The notes under the pieces are model-generated. The model searched no databases, was not told the DNA's origin, and saw only the letters and a program-made list of their open reading frames with translations. The translations under genes were made by a program, and so were the position numbers. DNA of 38,028 nucleotides. It comes from Methanomicrobiales archaeon. Its GTDB lineage: Archaea; Halobacteriota; Methanomicrobia; Methanomicrobiales; Methanospirillaceae. The stretch spans positions 1 to 38,028 of the forward strand of contig JANXYM010000015.1 in NCBI GenBank assembly GCA_025350045.1, given 5' to 3'. The number at the start of each line of letters is the position of its first letter. The stretch's first letter is position 1. This document shows positions 12,614 through 18,542 of this stretch, piece after piece.

Positions 12614-13375
12614 TTATGCCGGTTTCCGTCCGGTCAGTATTCCGATTCCGACCGCAGCGAAGCACACCCAGATCCCTGTTGGTACACGGTGAGGAGTGGT
12701 TGGAGCCGGTGACGGCGACGGCACCACCGGTACCTCGGTTGTCGTGACAGGTGTGGGCGCTTCCGTTATGGGCGGGATTACCGGTGTCGGTTGTCCAGTG
12801 CGAGCCGGCAGCGCAGGAATGGTATCAAACCCCACTGATCCGCGTTTCACTCCCACATCCCCCCGCTGGACCGCAATATTGTCTTTTGCCACCGACTGGG
12901 GATTCTCCACTTTCACTGAAAAGGTTCGTGTTGCAGTATTTGCTGAAGTCTGGAACGCGACGGTGGCACGCCCGTCACGATCGGTGGTTACCAGCGCGTA
13001 ATAATTGGTGTCAGACATCGTGGCAGTTGAGGGGGCGACATCCTCGCGTATCGTGCGTCCTCCCCCGTTATTGAACCGGTATGATCCGATCACGTAAGGC
13101 CCGTCAACCGGATCTTTTTCTGTGTTTGCCTGGTTTGCGAGGAGAACGGGTGGCTGATCGCCCGGCTCCCCACTCATGGTATACGTATTGGTCAGCCAGA
13201 CATAGTAGGGGGTATTGGGGGTTCCGGTGACTGTTATTGTAAACCGGGAACCGCGTGTCAGTGCGTCATCAGCCGAAGAAACAGGCGGAATAATCAGGAT
13301 AGATACAAAGATTACCGCAGCCAGGAATAACGCGGTATGCTGCAATCTGTGGGTTGAATCCTCTTGACTATGCAT
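12614..13375 (-). CDS. Secreted, C-terminally anchored surface protein (DUF3821-like)
   Basis: A 253-residue exported protein. It has an N-terminal hydrophobic segment (residues about 13-34) ending in SSA, probably a signal sequence. A beta-rich ectodomain of about 150 residues follows, beginning RGSRFTITVTGTPNTPYYVW, similar to what I know as DUF3821 in Methanomicrobiales. Next is a proline/threonine-rich stalk (about 190-230), then a short hydrophobic segment and a basic tail (GRKPA). The stalk-plus-anchor layout suggests an S-layer-associated or cell-surface role. It has no obvious partner genes; it converges with the ABC exporter. Confidence 0.75.
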   Translation of the reverse strand: MHSQEDSTHRLQHTALFLAAVIFVSILIIPPVSSADDALTRGSRFTITVTGTPNTPYYVWLTNTYTMSGEPGDQPPVLLANQANTEKDPVDGPYVIGSYRFNNGGGRTIREDVAPSTATMSDTNYYALVTTDRDGRATVAFQTSANTATRTFSVKVENPQSVAKDNIAVQRGDVGVKRGSVGFDTIPALPARTGQPTPVIPPITEAPTPVTTTEVPVVPSPSPAPTTPHRVPTGIWVCFAAVGIGILTGRKPA

Positions 13376-13562
13376 GGTATCTCGTGAGAGTGATTGGTGG
13401 TCTCACCCAAATAATTTTGGATCGGATCCGCGCACAGTACTTTCGTAGTGTTTCCTGCGAAAAAACGGTAAACCCGGAGTTACACTCTGGCAAATATACC
13501 CTAAACCCGGAATACTGGCGAAAGCCAAACTAAAAAAAGAGAAATAATTAACCGTAAAACAC

Positions 13563-13742
13563 TTAGAAGCGGGGCTTCCGGTGTTTCGGGAGGCAGTCTC
13601 TGCAAAAGACGGGCCTTCCCTCAGTTGGCTTGAACGGGACTTCGCATTCCTTTCCACAGTCTGAACAGACTACTTTTGTCATTTCACGGGGACCGAAGTC
13701 GCGGGGACCGCGGTTGCCGCCAAAATTTGATGATCCATACAT
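13563..13742 (-). CDS. Small CxxC-x17-CxxC zinc-ribbon protein
   Basis: A 59-residue basic protein starting MYGSSNFGGNRGPRD and ending HRKPRF. Its four cysteines form CSDC (26, 29) and CRDC (47, 50), exactly 17 residues apart, which matches the CxxC-x17-CxxC zinc-binding family. The glycine/arginine-rich N-terminus and basic tail suggest nucleic-acid contact, as with many tiny archaeal zinc ribbons, but no function is established. A strong TATA box centred about 25 nt upstream of the ATG implies a leaderless mRNA. The gene is monocistronic. Confidence 0.82.
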   Translation of the reverse strand: MYGSSNFGGNRGPRDFGPREMTKVVCSDCGKECEVPFKPTEGRPVFCRDCLPKHRKPRF

Positions 13743-13756
13743 AATGATTACTCAAA

Positions 13757-13776
13757 CAGTCCTTTTATAAACTGTA
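13757..13776 (-). promoter_or_regulatory. TATA box of the zinc-ribbon gene, flanked by a short inverted repeat
   Basis: Read on the minus strand the core is GTTTATAAAAGG (about 13762-13773), a strong archaeal TATA/BRE arrangement roughly 25 nt before the start codon, as expected for a leaderless transcript. The box is bracketed by ACAGT and ACTGT (5-bp arms, 10-nt spacer), which could be a small operator or chance. Confidence 0.55.
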
Positions 13777-13830
13777 TCCTAATATTGGTGCCCGGAGTAT
13801 AAGTGTTTCTGCATGGGGACGACAAAAAAG

Positions 13831-15000
13831 TTATGGTTTGCTGGTTCCTTTATGATCCGGCATTTGCCGGTATATTCCCTTGGGCACCATGATTTCGAAC
13901 TGCGCCCCTTCCCCCTGTTCACCGGTTTCCCGTATGGTGATGCCGGTGATGGAGAGGATCTCCCGGATCAGGAAGAGTCCGAGACCGGAGTCTTTGCCAA
14001 ACCCTTTCCTGAATATCTTCTCTTTTTCCTCCGGCCCTATTCCTGCCCCGTTATCATCGCAGATGAGCACCAGATCCGAACCTGATATCCGGTAGGTGAA
14101 TCTGATCCGGGTTACATGCTCTCCGTGCCGGAGGGAATTGTGGATCAGGTTATAGAATACTTTGCCAATCATGGCGTCGGTAAAGAGCTCGATACCTTCA
14201 CAATCTGCAGTGACCAGCACATCCGGTGTCTCCAGCTGGGCCGCCGCACTTAGGATGATGGGGGCTACCGGATACCATGCCGGTGCCTGTGCTCCGATTT
14301 CCTGGTAATCCTTGGTAAATGCGATCTGGTCCTGGATCGCCATGGATGTCCGCTCAAGACGTTCAAGGGACGTAGAGAGACGGGAGTCGGTTGCGAGATC
14401 CTTTGCCAGATCGAGCTCCGCCAGCAGCGCAAAGACCCGGTTCGAGATGTCGTGCCTGGTGATCTGCGTGAGCAGGGAGAGTTTCTGGTTCGCCGTACCC
14501 AGGGCTGCTTCCACAATGCGGCGTTTCTCAATATCTTCAGTCAGTGACTGGTTTGCCTCCGACAGCTCGCGGGTTCTTATGGTGATCCGCTCTTCAAGAC
14601 TGTGGGTGAGTTCTTCAAGATTTTCCTGTACCCTGCGCCGTTCGATCACTTCAGTTTCGAGCATTGCATAATTGTTGCGTATCTCCCAGACAAGGAGAGT
14701 GACGATGGCGATCATAAGGATAAATACCGCCCGGTTCGGCAGATCGGACGGATCCTCCCTGAGGGTTGCAGAGATCAGGCTGCCAAGCAGGATTGCGCCG
14801 GTCACCAGCCATGCAATAATAAACGGAGCATAGCGACTGGTGAGCCAGACCGACATTAAGAGAGGCAAGAGGTACAGTATCCATATGATAAAGCCAAGAG
14901 GAAGGAATACATCCGCAGTGAGGATACCTGCACAGAGGCAGATCATCGTGAGCTGGACGAGATGATTTATCTCTTCAGAATTTTTTCCCAGATCTATCAT
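13831..15000 (-). CDS. Membrane sensor histidine kinase
   Basis: A 389-residue kinase. The N-terminal region holds four hydrophobic segments (about residues 14-30, 33-52, 57-80 and 88-107) with little external loop, so it may sense something within the membrane. A coiled coil spans about 112-175. The H-box is ITRHDISNRVFAL with phospho-acceptor His183, the HDxxN-type found in many methanogen kinases. The ATPase domain shows an N-box NLIHNSLRHG, DDNGAGI and GLGLFLIREIL. GGGG is 5 nt before the ATG. No response regulator is adjacent. It is divergent from the DtxR-like gene and resembles the kinase at 18543-20474, especially across the last 60 residues. Confidence 0.93.
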   Translation of the reverse strand: MIDLGKNSEEINHLVQLTMICLCAGILTADVFLPLGFIIWILYLLPLLMSVWLTSRYAPFIIAWLVTGAILLGSLISATLREDPSDLPNRAVFILMIAIVTLLVWEIRNNYAMLETEVIERRRVQENLEELTHSLEERITIRTRELSEANQSLTEDIEKRRIVEAALGTANQKLSLLTQITRHDISNRVFALLAELDLAKDLATDSRLSTSLERLERTSMAIQDQIAFTKDYQEIGAQAPAWYPVAPIILSAAAQLETPDVLVTADCEGIELFTDAMIGKVFYNLIHNSLRHGEHVTRIRFTYRISGSDLVLICDDNGAGIGPEEKEKIFRKGFGKDSGLGLFLIREILSITGITIRETGEQGEGAQFEIMVPKGIYRQMPDHKGTSKP

Positions 15001-15155
15001 AACTGCCCCTTGCTGACTGTTAAGGTAGGAAATGATGGAACGCTTAACAATAAGTACCTTCTCCGCTGTTTGTTTATTTTCCCCGGTTGTGCCTGCTAAT
15101 TGCAGCAGTAAGAGTAATCACATTCTTTTTCCGGCTACTGTGAACCGTCCTTCAG

Positions 15156-15178
15156 AGGTTTGGGGTGATACCAAACCT
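15156..15178. promoter_or_regulatory. Perfect 8-bp inverted repeat upstream of the DtxR-like gene
   Basis: The sequence is AGGTTTGG, a 7-nt spacer, then CCAAACCT. It sits directly upstream of, and touches, the likely TATA region (CTTATGTG, 15177-15184) of the regulator gene at 15207. It would therefore cover the TFB recognition element and TATA. A related imperfect palindrome (CTTGGG...CCCAAA) occurs at 17408-17424 before the second half of the importer locus. The best guess is a binding site for the encoded DtxR-like protein. Confidence 0.55.
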
Positions 15179-15182
15179 TATG

Positions 15183-15195
15183 TGACGGTACGTCA
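15183..15195. promoter_or_regulatory. Second inverted repeat between TATA and start of the DtxR-like gene
   Basis: TGACG-GTA-CGTCA is a perfect 5-bp inverted repeat 11 nt before the ATG. If transcription is leaderless, as the TATA position suggests, it lies between TATA and the transcription start, a place where a bound protein would block initiation. Its half-site differs from that of the repeat at 15156-15178, so it may serve another regulator or be chance. Confidence 0.35.
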
Positions 15196-15206
15196 ATATA
15201 CCCGGT

Positions 15207-15662
15207 ATGGAGCCTGAAAGCGGCCTTGCACTCACCCCCAGGAAAGTGGAGTACCTGAAATATATCTTCGGGCGGGGTGCTACGGTCAGGACCAGCGAGC
15301 TCGCATCTGCATTTTCCGTTGATCCTTCGACAATTACAAAAACCCTTGCAGAACTTACCGCTGGTGGGTATATCTCCCATGTACCGTACCATGGCGTCTG
15401 CCTGACCGATGCAGGCCGGTATCATGCGGAATTCCTGGTAAAACGGCACCGTATCCTCAGCCTCATCCTTGTGCGATACGGGCTTTCCGATGAGCAGGCA
15501 TGCCGGGAAGTCTCACGCTTCGAGAGCCTCGTAACCAAGGACGCGATAGACAATCTCTGCCGGGCAATGGGCCATCCCCGTACCGGCATCTGTGGGGAGA
15601 TCACCCATGATAAGGGGTGTATGACTGATGCGGTATCAGGTAATCACCCGGGGTATGTATGA
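15207..15662 (+). CDS. DtxR-family metal-dependent regulator with altered metal site
   Basis: A 151-residue protein with an N-terminal winged helix (residues about 9-66: TSELASAFSVDPSTITKTLAEL is the recognition region) and the DtxR-type dimerisation and metal domain (about 67-130). It lacks the SH3-like domain. By eye alignment with DtxR, His79 is kept (His81), Met10 becomes Glu15, His98 becomes Cys99, Cys102 becomes Ser103, Glu105 is kept (Glu106) and His106 becomes Ser107. A short tail adds Cys129, His134 and Cys138. The ligand set thus differs from iron and manganese sensors. It starts an operon with an ECF importer, so nickel or cobalt is the likely signal. The ATG lies about 27 nt after the TATA region, suggesting a leaderless transcript. 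Confidence 0.85.
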   Translation: MEPESGLALTPRKVEYLKYIFGRGATVRTSELASAFSVDPSTITKTLAELTAGGYISHVPYHGVCLTDAGRYHAEFLVKRHRILSLILVRYGLSDEQACREVSRFESLVTKDAIDNLCRAMGHPRTGICGEITHDKGCMTDAVSGNHPGYV

Positions 15663-15681
15663 CGGGTAAGGGGGAACAGCC

Positions 15682-16503
15682 ATGAGTTCGACGATGATCT
15701 CTTCACATATCCCGGATCTTGACCTGATCACCTCGTATGCCCAGCGTGAGGGCACGTTCTTCTCCCGCGTGAGCCCGTGGACAAAGTTTACCGGGCTCTT
15801 TTTAGTCGTCCTGCTCATCACGCTCACCCGAAACCTGGTGATCTGCGGAGTACTCTATCTCATCATTCTCGGGGTCTACGCATCTGCCGGTCTTCCCGTA
15901 AAAAAACTGTTTGCCTGGTACACCCTGCCAGTGCTCTTTGTCATCTCCCTGGTGGGAATCATGGTCTGGACTGAGCCTGGTACCCCCCTGTTCTCGTGGG
16001 ATCTTGGTCTGGTTACCCTCACGCTTACGGACAATGGGGTAATTCTGATATTCACCCTGCTCCTCAAGGCACTCATCTCGGTTACGTACTCCCTCTTCTT
16101 CCTTATGACTACCCGTTACCAGCATTTCTCTGCCATGATCTATCGCATTTTTCCTGCACCTCTTGATCAGATCTTTCTCCTGGCTTACCGGTTCTTATTC
16201 CTGACACTCTCGATGACCGGTGCGATCTTCAAGGCAGTGCGTTCACGGGGGGGAGGAATCATCCGCAGTATCCGGGTCCAGGGCCGGATTTTTGCCGAGG
16301 TATTTGCCCTTGTTTTCATCCGCTCATTCGACCGTGCAGAGCGGGTGCACCAGGCTATGATCGCCCGCGGCTATAACGGGAAGTACGAGGCAGGGACGGT
16401 CATACCAAAACCCGGCTTTTCCGGCATTTTTTTGATGAGTGCTTTTGCCTGTGCGATTGCCATTATTGTCCTGGGGATGCCAAATCCCGGAGGGTTCTTT
16501 TAA
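15682..16503 (+). CDS. ECF transporter transmembrane (T) subunit, second system
   Basis: A 273-residue CbiQ/NikQ-family scaffold with about five membrane segments between residues 34 and 135 plus one at the C-terminus (248-268). The coupling motif is ARGYNGK, preceded by SFDRAERVHQAMI. The GGGGGAA stretch about 10 nt before the ATG may serve as ribosome-binding site. It lies 19 nt after the regulator gene and its TAA overlaps the ATPase start as TAATG. Compared with the first system the gene order here is T-A-M-N, and the T subunit is clearly divergent rather than a recent duplicate. Confidence 0.92.
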   Translation: MSSTMISSHIPDLDLITSYAQREGTFFSRVSPWTKFTGLFLVVLLITLTRNLVICGVLYLIILGVYASAGLPVKKLFAWYTLPVLFVISLVGIMVWTEPGTPLFSWDLGLVTLTLTDNGVILIFTLLLKALISVTYSLFFLMTTRYQHFSAMIYRIFPAPLDQIFLLAYRFLFLTLSMTGAIFKAVRSRGGGIIRSIRVQGRIFAEVFALVFIRSFDRAERVHQAMIARGYNGKYEAGTVIPKPGFSGIFLMSAFACAIAIIVLGMPNPGGFF

Positions 16504-17405
16504 TGACTATCATACGCCGTGATCCCCACGCTCCGCACTGCCCCCCCATCGATAAGATGCGCGACCTGATCCATGTCGACTGCGCAAGCCATACCTACCC
16601 TGACGGCAGCGTTGGTATCCACGACATGTGTTTTTATGTACTTAAGGAAGAGATCGTGGCACTCTGCGGGCCGAATGGCTCGGGAAAGTCCACGCTCCTT
16701 GAGCACCTGAACGGGCTCCTCACCCCTTCGCAGGGAGATGTCTGGGTCAATGGCAGGTCCATAACGCATGGCGAACGGTCCGATCTCTGGAAAGATGTCG
16801 GGGTTGTATTCCAGCGTTCCGATGACCAGCTCTTTGCCCCCACCGTACTTGATGATGTGATGTTTGGCCCGCTCAACCTTGGCTTGTCTCACGATGATGC
16901 GGAAGCGGCAGCGATGAGTGCCCTTGAAGGGGTAGGCGCTGCTGACCTTGTACAAAAACTCCCGAATTATTTAAGTGGCGGGCAGAAACGTCTGGTCTCT
17001 ATTGCTGGCGTTCTTGCCATGAAACCGAAGATCATGGTCCTTGACGAACCTACTTCCGATCTGGATCCCCTGCACAGCGAACGGGTTGAGAGGCTGATTC
17101 TCCGGTTCAAACGGGAGTACGGTATCAGTGTTGTCATCGCTACCCACGATCTCGACCTTGCCGCACGGATTGCTGACCGGGTCTGCCTGGTAAAGAACGG
17201 TTCGGTCTTTGCTGAAGGAACTCCGGCAGAGGTCTTCTATAACCCGGTACTTATCGAAGAGGCCGGTCTCGCCCTTCCCCAGACGGTCAGGATATACCTG
17301 GATTACTGTAAAGCACAGGGAAGAGAACCCGGACAACAGCCCATACGAAGGGAAGAACTCATTCGGGCCCTGCAATCCTCACCTTCCTTAAAGAGCGACC
17401 GATAA
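16503..17405 (+). CDS. ECF transporter ATPase subunit, second system
   Basis: A 300-residue ABC ATPase with Walker A GPNGSGKST, the Q-loop FQRSDDQLFAPTV, the signature LSGGQKRLVSIAGVL, Walker B IMVLDEPTSDLDP and the H-loop ATHDLDLA. It powers the T-A-M-N importer. The start used here overlaps the T-gene stop (TAATG). An in-frame ATG 54 nt later (16557) aligns better with CbiO starts, so the first 18 residues may not be translated. A C-terminal extension of about 35 residues (QGREPGQQPIRREE) is longer than in the first system. Confidence 0.93.
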   Translation: MTIIRRDPHAPHCPPIDKMRDLIHVDCASHTYPDGSVGIHDMCFYVLKEEIVALCGPNGSGKSTLLEHLNGLLTPSQGDVWVNGRSITHGERSDLWKDVGVVFQRSDDQLFAPTVLDDVMFGPLNLGLSHDDAEAAAMSALEGVGAADLVQKLPNYLSGGQKRLVSIAGVLAMKPKIMVLDEPTSDLDPLHSERVERLILRFKREYGISVVIATHDLDLAARIADRVCLVKNGSVFAEGTPAEVFYNPVLIEEAGLALPQTVRIYLDYCKAQGREPGQQPIRREELIRALQSSPSLKSDR

Positions 17406-17407
17406 AA

Positions 17408-17424
17408 CTTGGGATCCCCCCAAA
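17408..17424. promoter_or_regulatory. Palindrome upstream of the second M-subunit promoter
   Basis: The 17-bp sequence CTTGGGATCCCCCCAAA is an imperfect inverted repeat (TTGGG/CCCAA). It matches the core of the repeat before the DtxR-like gene (TTTGGGGTGATACCAAA) at 11 of 17 positions, including both ends. It sits about 12 nt upstream of a TATA box. Shared position and similarity suggest a common operator for the two transcription units of this importer. Confidence 0.42.
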
Positions 17425-17435
17425 ATTTCCCGAAT

Positions 17436-17447
17436 CTTTTTATACGC
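17436..17447 (+). promoter_or_regulatory. TATA box for the second M-N gene pair
   Basis: CTTTTTATACGC is a good archaeal TATA element in the 109-nt gap after the ATPase gene. Initiation would fall near 17470, leaving a leader of about 45 nt. The M-N pair can therefore be transcribed separately from the regulator-T-A genes. Confidence 0.55.
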
Positions 17448-17514
17448 TTCCGTCAATTGTTTTTTCAACACCCGGGTAGATTCCCGTATATGGCAGGGAG
17501 CAGACTGAGATCTC

Positions 17515-18165
17515 ATGGCGCACATTCATCTTGAAGACGGATCATTCTCGCTGTTTTTTGCCCTCGTATGGTGGACTGCTGCCATCGTTCTTGTTGGTAT
17601 AGCAGTCTGGCTGATGCGGTCTGAAAAGAAACCTGACCGGAGAAGGATCACGCTTGCCGCATTCTGTACTGCTGCGGCTTTTGCCATCTTCCAGGTGAGC
17701 TTACCGTTCTTTGGGGGAGTTCATATCAACTTAACTCCGCTGATTGGTATTCTTGCCGGCCCGGCAGCAGGATCCCTTGTGGTACTGATCATCAACATTC
17801 TTTCCGCTGCCATAGGTCATGGGGGCTGGGGGCTCATTGGGGCTAATACCGTAATCAACATTGTTGAAGTATTCGTGGGATTCACCTGTTTCCATCTGCT
17901 GAAATCCACGATTCCCGATCTCTTCTCGCGAGCGGGTATCGCGACGTTAGCCGGGTTGTTCTGCGGCAATATCGTGATGATCCTCATCATCATCATATCC
18001 GGTGTTCAGGGTGTGAACCAGAGCACCGGTCAGATCCTGACCGGGCTCTCACTGATTGCTGCGGTAAATATGGGCGTTGCGGTGATTGAGGCATTCATTA
18101 CCGGACTGGTTGTAGCCTATATCGGAAAAGTCCGGCCTGATCTGCTGGGCATTGAACGGTCGTGA
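17515..18165 (+). CDS. CbiM/NikM-family substrate-binding membrane subunit, variant N-terminus
   Basis: A 216-residue membrane protein with six or seven hydrophobic segments, of the divergent CbiM/NikM subtype. It begins MAHIHLEDGSF instead of MHIPDG. Because Met before Ala is normally removed, the mature chain would start Ala-His, which again puts a histidine at position 2 beside the free amine. A second conserved His lies in GGVHINLTPLIGILAG near residue 67, matching the internal His ligand of NikM. GANTVINIVEVFVGF corresponds to the GANIINMG region of classical CbiM. It has its own promoter and overlaps the next gene by 4 nt. Nickel or cobalt is expected; which one is not determined. Confidence 0.88.
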   Translation: MAHIHLEDGSFSLFFALVWWTAAIVLVGIAVWLMRSEKKPDRRRITLAAFCTAAAFAIFQVSLPFFGGVHINLTPLIGILAGPAAGSLVVLIINILSAAIGHGGWGLIGANTVINIVEVFVGFTCFHLLKSTIPDLFSRAGIATLAGLFCGNIVMILIIIISGVQGVNQSTGQILTGLSLIAAVNMGVAVIEAFITGLVVAYIGKVRPDLLGIERS

Positions 18166-18434
18166 AGAAATTGGACGAAACAAAAGGACGACTGGCCTTT
18201 TTTAGCCTTCTCCTGCTGGTAATGGTGATGGCCTTTATCGCGTACCTGCTCTCCGGGAATATGGGCATCGAAGAGCGGTTCACCCATGCAGTGGGTCGGG
18301 AAAACGGGGGAGAAGGCGGTGGTGGTGGCGGATGGTCCGAAATTACCCTCGAAGGCAGTCCCCAGTTGTACGCTCTCGTGCTGGGTGCCCTTGGGGCTGC
18401 CTGTTATGCGGGATACCGTCATTTCAGGATATAA
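18162..18434 (+). CDS. CbiN/NikN-like auxiliary subunit
   Basis: A 90-residue membrane protein with two hydrophobic segments (about residues 11-31 and 68-85). Between them is an external loop containing a glycine run and the acidic stretch GIEERFTHAVGRENG. There is no PDGLE motif, unlike the first system. It starts with GTG overlapping the M-subunit stop (GTGA). Size, topology and position match the small N subunits that help load metal into the M subunit. Sequence similarity alone would not have identified it. Confidence 0.75.
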   Translation: MKKLDETKGRLAFFSLLLLVMVMAFIAYLLSGNMGIEERFTHAVGRENGGEGGGGGGWSEITLEGSPQLYALVLGALGAACYAGYRHFRI

Positions 18435-18542
18435 ATATCCCTCTGAAAAGACCGCATGCTTCGGTATATATTTGTTACTATATTACTTCCTCGTAACTGC
18501 TAAAAGAAAACTATATCAACTATAAAAAAATACCGTTCACTA

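Noticed and set aside
12327-12692. Overlapping short frames on both strands between converging genes
   Set aside because: No ribosome-binding site, no protein character and mutual overlap.
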